DNA of 16,275 nucleotides. Origin: Opitutales bacterium. Lineage in GTDB: Bacteria; Verrucomicrobiota; Verrucomicrobiia; Opitutales; T3Sed10-336. The stretch spans positions 1 through 16,275 of the forward strand of contig SLOW01000176.1 in assembly GCA_007132315.1 (NCBI GenBank), read 5' to 3'. Every line of letters starts with the position of its first letter. Within the stretch, counting starts at the first letter, position 1. The notes beneath the pieces are model-generated. The model was not told where the DNA came from and made no database searches. It worked only from the letters and a program-made list of their open reading frames with translations. Of this stretch, positions 7,799 through 14,665 are shown in pieces. A program made the position numbers and the translations under genes.

Positions 7799-8374
7799 AT
7801 GAAAACAGCATCATCACAACCCGCCGACCGCCTGTTCGGACCGACGCTCGCGGCGGCGCTCGCGGCGGCGTTCGTTGTTTCGGGCGCGGTGCCGGCTTTC
7901 GCCGACCGGTCGTCCCTTGTGGAAGATTCCCCCTTTATATGGGAAGGTTACACCCCGCCGGAAGAGCGTCGTCCGCCGCCTCGCGAAGAGCCGCCGGCAC
8001 CGCCCCAGGACGATCCGCTGGACCGCCTGGAACTGCGCGGTATCACGGTGATCGGCGGCGAAACCCTCGTCAGTCTTTACCATCCCGATGACCAGGAAAG
8101 CTTCTGGCTCTCCGTGGACGAGTCGGAGGCCGGATACACGGTCCTCGATTACGACGGCAGCGATTCCATTCGCGTCAGGCGCGGGGACACTGAGCGTTCG
8201 ATCACCTTGAAGGAATCTCGCGTGGCCGAGATGCCGCGCTCCCAGGAACAGGCTCGTCAGGGCTCCTCCGGTCGCCAGGAATCGGCTCAAGAGACGGAGG
8301 AACGCCTGCGCCAAGCGGCCGAGGAATTGCGCCGCCGCCGTGCCATCCGCCGTTCACCCGACAGCGGCGGATGA
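7799..8374 (+). CDS. Short GspC-like T2SS protein (homology region without PDZ)
   Basis: A 191-residue protein between gspD and gspE. Residues 1-35 hold a hydrophobic segment (LAAALAAAFVVSGAVPAFA) that could be a cleaved signal peptide or a membrane anchor. A Pro/Glu-rich linker follows at 50-72. Residues 76-138 have the layout of the GspC homology region (HR) or PilP-type beta domain: 'LELRGITVIGGETLVSLYHP', 'FWLSVDESEAGYTVLDYD' and 'IRVRRGDTERSITL'. A charged helical tail (144-184) replaces the PDZ or coiled-coil end of classical GspC. In T2SS the GspC HR binds the GspD N0 domain, so by position and fold this protein probably links secretin and inner membrane. No Shine-Dalgarno is visible; the gap to gspD is 18 bases. 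Assignment to GspC is inference from architecture, not a confident family match. Confidence 0.6.
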   Translation: MKTASSQPADRLFGPTLAAALAAAFVVSGAVPAFADRSSLVEDSPFIWEGYTPPEERRPPPREEPPAPPQDDPLDRLELRGITVIGGETLVSLYHPDDQESFWLSVDESEAGYTVLDYDGSDSIRVRRGDTERSITLKESRVAEMPRSQEQARQGSSGRQESAQETEERLRQAAEELRRRRAIRRSPDSGG

Positions 8375-8405
8375 GTCGCGCGAAACGCTTTCGTGCAAGA
8401 GCTTT

Positions 8406-10073
8406 ATGATCGTCGAAAACCGGAATACCTGCCTCGATCGACTGACCGGGGAGCAACGGGAAGAATTGTGCTCCCTCCCGCGTGAGAAGCGCTTGAGAGC
8501 CCTGGCCGAAATGCTCGGGGAGTCCGAGGACAAGGCTCTGGAGCGGCTCGCCGCCGATTGGGAATTGCCCCTCGAAACCGGTGAGAACTTCAATCCGGCC
8601 GCCCTCGGCGAGCTGCCCGCGCGTCTGCTGTTCGAGTATCAGTGCGTACCCTCGCGCGCCGAGGGAAACGGGCGCCTGGAATTGACTACCCTCTGGCCGC
8701 CGGAACCATCCATGGATGAATGGATCTACGCCGTTTCCGGGCGCGAGGTCGCCTGGCGTCTTGCGCCGGTCGAAAAGGTGGTGGATTACCTAACCCAGCA
8801 CCTCGGCGTCGGTTTTCACAGCCTCGATGACGCCGCGCTCGACGAGATCGACGAAAAGCAGCAGGAGGACGAGAGCGAAGAGGATGAAACCGCGACCATC
8901 GTGCGCTTCGTCAATGACGTGGTCAGCCAGGCCGTGCGCGACGGGGCGACCGATATTCACGTGGAGCCGCAGGAGGAGGAACTGCGTATACGCTACCGGG
9001 TGGACGGCATGTTGATCGCCGTTCCCGTGCCGGAGAACCTCCGGCGCTTCCAGGATGCCATCATCGCGCGGGTCAAGATCATGTCGCGCCTCAATATTTC
9101 CGAACGCCGGCTGCCCCAGGATGGGCGCATCAATTTCCGGGTGGGCGAGAATCTGCTCGATATCCGTGTCTCCACCGTGCCGACCATGTACGGCGAAAGT
9201 GTCAGTCTGCGGCTGCTCAACAAGAAGTCGCTTCCTTTCACGATGGAGGAAATCGGCTTGCTGCCGCGGGATCAGAAGATGATCGACCGGGTGCTCGCCA
9301 TGCCGCACGGCATCGTCCTGGTCACCGGTCCCACCGGTTCGGGGAAATCAACCTCGCTCAACGCATTTATCCGCCAGATCAATTCCCCGGACAAGCGAAT
9401 CATCACCATCGAGGATCCGGTCGAGTACGAAGTGCCGGGCGTCAACCAGATGCAGGTACGCCCGGAAATCGGTCTCGAATTCGCGGACGCCCTTCGCCAC
9501 GTCCTGCGACAGGATCCCGACGTCATCATGGTCGGTGAGATTCGCGACCGTGACACGGCCGACATCGCGATCCGGGCGTCGCTGACGGGTCACTTGGTTT
9601 TCAGCACCCTGCATACCAACGACGCGCCGGGTGCGCTGACCCGGTTGATCGATATGGGGATCGAACCGTTCCTGGTCGCCTCCGCTGTGGAGATGGTGAT
9701 CGCCCAGCGGCTGATCCGGCGCCTGTGCAGGTCCTGCCTCCGCATGGAACCGGTGGATGAAACCGAGCTGAAAGGCCAGCTGTCACTCCTGAAGGTGGAT
9801 CTGGCGGAAGCGGACGGAGTGAGCGAACTGGCTGTCTCCCGCGGATGCCAGCGCTGCCGGAACACCGGTTTCAAAGGACGATTGGGGATTTTCGAGGTGT
9901 TGCGGGTCAACGAATCGCTTCACGAACTGATCGTGACGGGCCAATCGGCGCGCGTGATCCGGCGGCGCGCTATGGAAGACGGCATGCGGGACCTGGCGCT
10001 TTGCGGCTGGGAACAGGTGAAGCTCAGGAATACCACCATGGAAGAGGTCCTCCGGGTGACCTCGGCTGACTAA
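8406..10073 (+). CDS. gspE: T2SS assembly ATPase GspE
   Basis: A 555-residue cytoplasmic hexameric ATPase that powers pseudopilus assembly. The N-terminal domain (about 1-140) fits the GspE N-terminal module that binds GspL, followed by an acidic linker (144-161, rich in Glu and Asp). The catalytic part contains 'RYRVDGMLIAVPVP' (196-209), Walker A GPTGSGKS (308-315), Asp box 'ITIEDPVEYEVPGVNQMQV' (333-351), Walker B 'VIMVGEIRDRDTADIA' (373-388, Glu378) and His box 'STLHTNDAPGALTRLIDMG' (400-418). The zinc-binding four-cysteine element is intact (Cys441, Cys444, Cys481, Cys484). ATG 8406 is chosen with AAGAG just upstream. A GTG at 8340 would add 22 non-conserved residues and overlap the previous gene by 35 bases. 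Confidence 0.95.
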   Translation: MIVENRNTCLDRLTGEQREELCSLPREKRLRALAEMLGESEDKALERLAADWELPLETGENFNPAALGELPARLLFEYQCVPSRAEGNGRLELTTLWPPEPSMDEWIYAVSGREVAWRLAPVEKVVDYLTQHLGVGFHSLDDAALDEIDEKQQEDESEEDETATIVRFVNDVVSQAVRDGATDIHVEPQEEELRIRYRVDGMLIAVPVPENLRRFQDAIIARVKIMSRLNISERRLPQDGRINFRVGENLLDIRVSTVPTMYGESVSLRLLNKKSLPFTMEEIGLLPRDQKMIDRVLAMPHGIVLVTGPTGSGKSTSLNAFIRQINSPDKRIITIEDPVEYEVPGVNQMQVRPEIGLEFADALRHVLRQDPDVIMVGEIRDRDTADIAIRASLTGHLVFSTLHTNDAPGALTRLIDMGIEPFLVASAVEMVIAQRLIRRLCRSCLRMEPVDETELKGQLSLLKVDLAEADGVSELAVSRGCQRCRNTGFKGRLGIFEVLRVNESLHELIVTGQSARVIRRRAMEDGMRDLALCGWEQVKLRNTTMEEVLRVTSAD

Positions 10074-10077
10074 ACGG

Positions 10078-11379
10078 ATGGCGCGCTTCCAGTACACAGC
10101 TCGCGACTCGGCCGGCGCCCTGGTCAAAGGGGACCTCGAAGCGGCGACTCGCAAAGAGGCGATCCGGTTGATCGGATTGCGGAATCTCTATCCGGTCTCC
10201 CTATCCGACGGCGCGACTAGGAAAGCGCCGCCTCGTCGGTCGGCGGAGGCTTCCGGGCGAGCCCAGAGAAAGCACGCGGCGCCGGCCTCGCCCTCCTCGG
10301 AAGGTCAGCGGACCGGATCCACGCGTTCCGCCGGTTCCTCGGGGTCGCGGGTGTCGCAGAAGCACGCGCTGCCGTTCATGCGTTCGCTGTCGGAATTGAT
10401 TTCCAGCGGGATGCCGGTGGGCGACGCGGTGCGGCTGCTCAGCGTGCGCCTGAAAGATCCCCAGTTGCGGCAACTGGCGGGCGGTCTCTGGGAAAGGGTC
10501 AGTTCGGGCCAGTCGATTTCGGACGCGGTGGGCGAATTCCCCGATGTCTTCGAGGAATCCACCGTGCACCTCATCCGGGCCGGCGAGGCGACCGGAAACC
10601 TGGAGGAGATCCTGCAGCGGCTGGTGTCGTACCACGAGAACCGCAACGCTTTGCGAACGAAGGTCATCAATGCGATGGCCTACCCGATATTCGTCATCCT
10701 GGTAGCGTTCGGGGTGATCGTGTTCTTTATCTATTTCCTGTTCCCCCGCATGGAAACGCTCTTCGATTCGCTCGGGGGAGATATTCCTGCCGCCACTCAA
10801 CTGCTCATCGACGGTTCGGAGTTCCTGATGAGTTACGGGATATTCATCGTCGCGGCCGCGGTCATGCTGGCGTTGAGCTTCTGGCAGTGGCGCCGGACCG
10901 AGGCCGGGCGATTGACGTCGGACCGGTGGCTCCTGAAGATTCCCGGGGTCAACGACTTTATCGTCGTGAGCGATGTCCTGCAGATCAGTCAGACCCTGTC
11001 CGCGCTGTTGGAAAACGGGGTGACGACCGTGGAAGCGCTCAAAATGACGGAGAACGTCATTTCCAATCGCCAGATCAAGGATTCCTTCTCCGAATCCCGG
11101 GCCCAGGTGGTTGAAGGAACATCGCTTTCGGGCGCTCTCCAGTCCACGGGACACTTTCCCGATTTGGTCCTGGACATGCTGGATGTCGGAGAAAACACCG
11201 GCAACATCGTGCCCAGCCTCAAGGAGATTTCCCGGTTGTATCAGGAACGCTTGACCCGTCACCTCCAGATGTTCACCGCGTTCCTCTCCATCGGCGTGCT
11301 CATTCTGGCGGTGGTGTTCGTCGCCTTTATCGCCTTCGCCATCTTCACTGCGGTTTTCCAACTCAGCGGCAGTTTCTAA
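10078..11379 (+). CDS. gspF: T2SS inner-membrane platform protein GspF
   Basis: A 433-residue polytopic membrane protein. It starts with the typical 'ARFQYTARDSAGALVKGDLEAATRKEAI', followed by a Ser/Arg/Pro-rich linker (45-92) that is longer and more basic than usual. It then has two repeats of the T2SSF domain (about 97-220 and 300-420), each with the pattern 'F.RSLSELISSGMPVGDAVRLL' / 'ISQTLSALLENGVTTVEALKM' and the 'AGEATGNLEEIL' / 'VGENTGNIVPSL' motif. Membrane segments lie at about 201-222, 250-268 and 400-428. It anchors the GspE ATPase. The gap to gspE is 4 bases, so the two are surely cotranscribed. It is the last gene of the operon, followed 4 bases later by a hairpin. Confidence 0.94.
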   Translation: MARFQYTARDSAGALVKGDLEAATRKEAIRLIGLRNLYPVSLSDGATRKAPPRRSAEASGRAQRKHAAPASPSSEGQRTGSTRSAGSSGSRVSQKHALPFMRSLSELISSGMPVGDAVRLLSVRLKDPQLRQLAGGLWERVSSGQSISDAVGEFPDVFEESTVHLIRAGEATGNLEEILQRLVSYHENRNALRTKVINAMAYPIFVILVAFGVIVFFIYFLFPRMETLFDSLGGDIPAATQLLIDGSEFLMSYGIFIVAAAVMLALSFWQWRRTEAGRLTSDRWLLKIPGVNDFIVVSDVLQISQTLSALLENGVTTVEALKMTENVISNRQIKDSFSESRAQVVEGTSLSGALQSTGHFPDLVLDMLDVGENTGNIVPSLKEISRLYQERLTRHLQMFTAFLSIGVLILAVVFVAFIAFAIFTAVFQLSGSF

Positions 11380-11382
11380 CAA

Positions 11383-11418
11383 CCTGTCGGACTTAGGCGG
11401 TAGCCTTAGTCCGACAGG
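11383..11418 (+). terminator. Strong hairpin after the T2SS operon
   Basis: CCTGTCGGACTTAGGC pairs with GCCTTAGTCCGACAGG around a GGTA loop: 11 base pairs, one T/T mismatch, then 4 base pairs. It starts 4 bases after the gspF stop. There is no immediate T-run; a T-rich stretch comes only at about 11432-11445, so it may be an imperfect intrinsic terminator, an mRNA-stabilising 3' end or a REP-like element. The right arm plus flank (CCGACAGGCTGC, 11411-11422) recurs inverted at 12601-12612. Confidence 0.65.
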
Positions 11419-11433
11419 CTGCTAATGGATGAT

Positions 11434-11452
11434 TTACGTTTTCTTGACGTAA
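11434..11452. promoter_or_regulatory. Inverted repeat upstream of the protease gene
   Basis: TTACGT (11434-11439) and ACGTAA (11447-11452) are separated by 7 bases, 43-61 bases before the protease ATG. It overlaps TTGACG (11444-11449), which resembles a -35 element, but no good -10 lies at the right distance. It could be an operator, or chance. Confidence 0.25.
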
Positions 11453-11494
11453 CCGCGACTTGGCAAAAACCGGTGATCCGTTAAGTATAAGGCC

Positions 11495-12370
11495 ATGCGT
11501 ACTGCTGCCTGTGTTTCCCGGTTGGGCCTGTTCATTCTGGCGGGCGGCCTGTTTCTTCCTCCCGAAGCCGAATGCATCGTGCGGCGGCACGATGTCGATG
11601 ATCAGCTCTACCGCGATTTTGGCGCGGAGTTTCCGTCCGTGGGGCGGGTCCTTTCCAGTTCCAGTTTGGGCAGCGGCGTGTTGATCCATTCCCGCTGGGT
11701 ACTGACCGCGGCCCATTTGCAGAACGGTTCCGCCCCGGATACGGTCGACATGGGTGACTCCCTTTACAACGTGGAGGAATTTATCACCCATCCGGACTGG
11801 AACGGCGATGTCCGGGATGGCAACGATCTCGCCCTCGCCAGGCTGGCCGAACCGGTGTTCGACGTGATGCCTTCGGATTGGTACACGGGTTCCGACGAGT
11901 TGAACCGGATCGGGGTGTCGGTTGGATTCGGCCGGACCGGGACGGGTTTGACCGGCCAATCGCAGTCGGCCGGGGTAAAACGGGCGGCGGAGACGATGAT
12001 TGAGTCGGTGGGCAGCGGCTCGCCGTTCACGCCGCCGCACCCTCCGGACGACACGCTGGAATACGTGTTCTACTCTCCCGAGGACAACGACGTCCGGCCC
12101 CTGGAGGGGATGGCCGCTCAGGGCGACAGCGGGGGTCCTGTGTTTATCGACTTTGGGGACGGGTTTCTCATCGCCGGGATCCATTCCTTCCTGTGGAACG
12201 TGGACGAAGGCGATCTCGCGACCTACGGGGATGCCGTGGTGTCCACCCGCGTCGCCGCCTACGACGACTGGATTATGGCCAGCATACCCGAACCCCGATT
12301 CTCGGGAGTTCTGGGGGGAAGCCTGGCACTGGCGTTGGTCCTCCTCGCACGCCGTCGGCTAAAGAAGTAG
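11495..12370 (+). CDS. Secreted trypsin-like serine protease with PEP-CTERM sorting signal
   Basis: A 291-residue S1-family endopeptidase. Residues 1-25 are a signal peptide (basic start, LGLFILAGGLF core). The catalytic triad is complete: His74 in 'LTAAHL', Asp111 in 'GNDLALARL' and Ser212 in 'QGDSGGPVF'. 'GSGVLIHSRWVLTAAH' is the usual strand before the His. The C-terminus has Pro-Glu-Pro at 265-267, a hydrophobic segment (270-284) and the basic tail ARRRLKK: the PEP-CTERM signal recognised by exosortase. The protein is therefore probably exported by Sec, processed at the PEP site and released or attached to exopolysaccharide. It starts 115 bases after gspF, beyond a strong hairpin, so it is probably a separate transcription unit. 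Whether it has any relation to the T2SS next door is unknown. The ribosome binding site is weak (AAGG at 11489-11492). Confidence 0.9.
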   Translation: MRTAACVSRLGLFILAGGLFLPPEAECIVRRHDVDDQLYRDFGAEFPSVGRVLSSSSLGSGVLIHSRWVLTAAHLQNGSAPDTVDMGDSLYNVEEFITHPDWNGDVRDGNDLALARLAEPVFDVMPSDWYTGSDELNRIGVSVGFGRTGTGLTGQSQSAGVKRAAETMIESVGSGSPFTPPHPPDDTLEYVFYSPEDNDVRPLEGMAAQGDSGGPVFIDFGDGFLIAGIHSFLWNVDEGDLATYGDAVVSTRVAAYDDWIMASIPEPRFSGVLGGSLALALVLLARRRLKK

Positions 12371-12391
12371 CTCCTCGCTTTCAGCGGGAGC
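12370..12391 (+). terminator. Possible terminator of the protease gene
   Basis: GCTCC-T-CGCT / AGCGGGAGC forms a 9 base-pair stem with one bulged T and a TTC loop, beginning at the last base of the protease stop codon. The following sequence (agtctggctttcatt) is only moderately T-rich. Confidence 0.45.
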
Positions 12392-12593
12392 AGTCTGGCT
12401 TTCATTGGAGAATCGGCGCCAATTTTTTATCGAGCTGCGCCAGCGGCCCTGGAGGGCGGTGCTCCCGCGCCGCCGCCGGGAAGGTGTGGCCTCGGTGACG
12501 GGCATTGCGAAGGGGCCCGGGCCACCACCTCCGTCCGGGACGAAGACGGCGATGCGGGGGGTATGGCCGATCAGGGGAATAGCCGATGTCGTT
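12392..12593. other. GC-rich convergent intergenic region, no gene supported
   Basis: About 200 bases between the protease and hemN. Short open frames exist on both strands here (about 72-79 codons), but they have no pilin, enzyme or membrane pattern, no ribosome binding site, and an Arg/Pro/Gly-rich composition expected from GC-rich noncoding DNA. It contains a GC run (ggcggtgctcccgcgccgcc) and an AATTTTTTA stretch at about 12420-12429. It may be a decayed repeat, but only one copy lies in this window. Confidence 0.4.
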
Positions 12594-12641
12594 CGGACCG
12601 GCAGCCTGTCGGCAAAGCACGACAGACTCCTACACGGTCCG
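12594..12641 (-). terminator. Two-part hairpin at the 3' end of hemN, possibly bidirectional
   Basis: The outer arms CGGACCG (12594-12600) and CGGTCCG (12635-12641) are perfectly complementary. Inside them CTGTCG (12606-12611) pairs with CGACAG (12620-12625) around an 8-base loop. It spans the hemN stop codon (12630-12632) and lies between two convergent genes. There is no T-run. The segment 12601-12612 is the exact reverse complement of 11411-11422 in the hairpin after gspF. Confidence 0.5.
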
Positions 12642-14042
12642 TGAGTAACGCGTGGGTGACCTTTCCAGGTACGCGTCGAACACCATGGCGATGTTGCGGA
12701 TCAGGAAACGGCCGGCCGGTGTGACCGCGAATCCGCGATCTTCCCATTGAATCAGGCCGTCGCGCTCCATGGGTTTCAGCGCGCGGATCTCCGTGTGAAA
12801 GTGGCTTTCGAAATCGATGCCGAGGCTTTGGGACTGGATGTCGAAATCGAGTTTGAGGTCGCACATCAATCTCGAAATGACCTCGCGGCGGATGCGGTCT
12901 TCGCGCGAAAGGACTCGTCCCCGAGTCCAGGGCAGCCGGCCCTCGTCCAGGGCGTCGTAGTAGTCGTGCAGCTCTTTGATGTTCTGACGGTAGGTGTTGG
13001 GCGTCTGGGAAATGGACGACATGCCGAAGCCGAGAATTTCGGTGCCGGCCGAGGTGCTGTAGCCCTGGAAATTGCGTTGAAGCGTCCCTTCGGCCTGCGC
13101 TCGGGAGAGATCGTCGCCGGCGCGCGCGAAGTGGTCCATGCCGATATAGACGTATCCCTCGTCCGCCAGGCGCTGCGCGACTTTCTCCAGGATGGCCAGT
13201 TTGGTCGAGGAGTCGGGCAGGCCGCCGCGGCGATCGAAGATTTTCTGCGCGGGTTTGATCCACGGGACGTGGGCGTAATTGAACACCGCCAGTCGGTCGG
13301 GAGCCAGCGCCAGGACTTCTTCCAGGGTATCGGAAAACGAGGCGACCGTCTGGTGTGGCAGGCCGTAGATCAGGTCGATGTTGATGGAGCGGAAGCCCGC
13401 TTCGCGCAGCCAGCCGACGACTTGTTCGGTCACTTCGCGCGGCTGGATCCGGTTGATGGCCTGCTGCACGCGAGGATTGTTGTCTTGAACGCCGAGCGAG
13501 GCCCGGTTGCAGCCCAGCCGCCGCCAGGCTTCGATATGTTCGGGTCCGATCCGTCTGGGATCGATTTCCACGCTGTTTTCCGAGTCGGCACCGGGTTGGA
13601 AGGCGTCGCGGATGATCGCTTCCAGCCGGGCGACTTGTTCGGGGGAGAAATAGCTCGGGGTGCCGCCTCCGAAGTGCATCTGGACGACGTTGCGGTCCGG
13701 TCCGGTGTGGGGCAGGGTGAGGGCGATTTCCTTTTCCAGGTAATCGAGGTACCTGTCGGGAGCCGAGAGGCTTCGGGTGATCACGCGGGTGCATCCGCAA
13801 AACCAGCAGGCGCTCGCGCAGAAGGGGAGGTGGAAATAGAGCGAGAGGGGGAAGGCCGCCCGTGCGGACAGGGTCAGATCCCTCAGCAGCGATTCTTGAT
13901 CGACGTCGTCGTGAAAGTGAACCGCCGTCGGATAAGAGGTGTAACGAGGTCCGGGGACGTTGTACTTTTTCACCAGCTCGAGGTCGATGCCCGTGCTTGA
14001 GACGGGCCTGTCCAGGGTGACGTTGTCGGATTGATTGATCAT
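12630..14042 (-). CDS. hemN: Oxygen-independent coproporphyrinogen III oxidase HemN
   Basis: A 470-residue radical SAM enzyme that turns coproporphyrinogen III into protoporphyrinogen IX without oxygen, in heme synthesis in the cytosol. Features in order: 'KYNVPGPRYTSYPTA' (26-40), 'LSLYFHLPFCASACWFCGC' with the [4Fe-4S] cluster cysteines Cys75, Cys79, Cys82 and the HemN-specific Cys84, 'MHFGGGTPSYFSPEQ', 'SVEIDPRRIG', 'SLGVQDNNPRVQQAINRIQP', 'NIDLIYGLPHQT', 'RLAVFNYAHVPWIKPAQK', 'YIGMDHFARAGDDLS' and 'LQRNFQGYSTSAGTEILGFG'. These match genuine HemN rather than HemW, which lacks the full C-terminal domain. ATG at 14042 fits the E. coli HemN N-terminus. The same frame stays open upstream through the cupredoxin gene, but that part is a shadow. 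The gap to the cupredoxin gene is 113 bases and contains inverted repeats. Confidence 0.95.
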   Translation of the reverse strand: MINQSDNVTLDRPVSSTGIDLELVKKYNVPGPRYTSYPTAVHFHDDVDQESLLRDLTLSARAAFPLSLYFHLPFCASACWFCGCTRVITRSLSAPDRYLDYLEKEIALTLPHTGPDRNVVQMHFGGGTPSYFSPEQVARLEAIIRDAFQPGADSENSVEIDPRRIGPEHIEAWRRLGCNRASLGVQDNNPRVQQAINRIQPREVTEQVVGWLREAGFRSINIDLIYGLPHQTVASFSDTLEEVLALAPDRLAVFNYAHVPWIKPAQKIFDRRGGLPDSSTKLAILEKVAQRLADEGYVYIGMDHFARAGDDLSRAQAEGTLQRNFQGYSTSAGTEILGFGMSSISQTPNTYRQNIKELHDYYDALDEGRLPWTRGRVLSREDRIRREVISRLMCDLKLDFDIQSQSLGIDFESHFHTEIRALKPMERDGLIQWEDRGFAVTPAGRFLIRNIAMVFDAYLERSPTRYSRTV

Positions 14043-14062
14043 GGCGGTGTTGTCATTCCCCG

Positions 14063-14091
14063 ATTTCGGGCGATCCCATGTTGTCCGAAAT
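14063..14091 (-). promoter_or_regulatory. Inverted repeats in the hemN 5' region
   Basis: ATTTCGG (14063-14069) and CCGAAAT (14085-14091) are perfect 7-base arms with a 15-base spacer, 21-49 bases before the hemN start. A shorter hairpin, CCCG-ATTT-CGGG (14059-14070), shares one arm, so the two are mutually exclusive. The short one lies beside the GGGGA that may serve as ribosome binding site. This could be an operator or a leader structure. No clear FNR-type TTGAT-N4-ATCAA site was seen. Confidence 0.3.
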
Positions 14092-14155
14092 GTGACCGGT
14101 TCGCTTTGCATGGTTTGGGGAAATGTGTGCTTTTCTTGTGTCGATCGGCTCTCGT

Positions 14156-14605
14156 TCAGTAACTGGCGTATCCGGACGGCGGCTCGACGACGAACTCGCC
14201 GATCATGCCGGTCTCCACGTGGCCGGGAATGGTGCAGTAATACGTGTCGTTCTTCTCCGCGGTGAACGTGAGCCGGGTTGTTTCTTCCGGGCGGTTGATG
14301 AGGGCGCTGCGGACGCGCTGGTGTTTTAAGGCGATGTCGTGAACCATCCGTTCGCCGTTGATCAGCGTGATGGTTACGGTTTCCCCCGGAAGGGCGCGCA
14401 ACACGGGATTGCGAACGCCGTCGATTTCGCCGCCCTGACCGTAGTACCCCGTCATGTAACCGCGCAGCGTGTATTCCCGGTCGCTGGGTTCCGACGGCAG
14501 GTCGGTTTGACTGATGTCTTGCGGGTTGCCGCAGCCGGCCGCCAGGATGGCGAGGCCGACCAGAGCGGCGAACAGAGCGTGTCGGAATCGGTTCATGGTC
14601 GTCAT
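14156..14605 (-). CDS. Cupredoxin-domain lipoprotein (type 1 copper site)
   Basis: A 149-residue protein with a lipoprotein signal (LAILAAGC, lipid-modified Cys25), so membrane-anchored on the periplasmic side. Residues 45-141 form a cupredoxin fold: 'REYTLRGYMTGYYGQGGEIDG', 'LPGETVTITLINGERMVHDIAL' and 'DTYYCTIPGHVETGMIGEFVVE'. The type 1 copper ligands are all present: His89, Cys124, His129 and Met134, with the spacing C-x4-H-x4-M. It is therefore probably an electron carrier or copper-binding protein. The fold resembles the copper nitrite reductase domain or other mono-domain cupredoxins; the partner is unknown. It lies between ctaB and hemN on the same strand, which suggests a link to a heme-copper respiratory chain. 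A second ATG at 14596 would shorten it by three residues. Confidence 0.82.
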   Translation of the reverse strand: MTTMNRFRHALFAALVGLAILAAGCGNPQDISQTDLPSEPSDREYTLRGYMTGYYGQGGEIDGVRNPVLRALPGETVTITLINGERMVHDIALKHQRVRSALINRPEETTRLTFTAEKNDTYYCTIPGHVETGMIGEFVVEPPSGYASY

Positions 14606-14665
14606 TCTGCCCGAATGGCCGCCGATTCGCTTTGAGCTCGGTCAAGAAATGCCCGGTTTTGTCTC

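Noticed and set aside
10201..11382. 393-codon minus-strand open frame opposite gspF
   Set aside because: Same reason: GspF has both platform domains, and the antisense product is low-complexity His/Arg/Gln-rich.
11444..11491. Promoter for the protease made of TTGACG or TTGGCA with TATAAG (11486-11491)
   Set aside because: Spacings are 36 and 20 bases, and the -10-like TATAAG lies only 3 bases before the ATG, so transcription would begin after the start codon.
12747..14000. 417-codon plus-strand open frame opposite hemN
   Set aside because: HemN matches its family from end to end; the antisense frame shows no motif.
14043..14645. N-terminal extension of hemN through the cupredoxin gene (same frame stays open)
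   Set aside because: The extension is Arg/Pro-rich shadow sequence, while the cupredoxin in another frame has a lipobox and all copper ligands. HemN family proteins start near the ATG at 14042.
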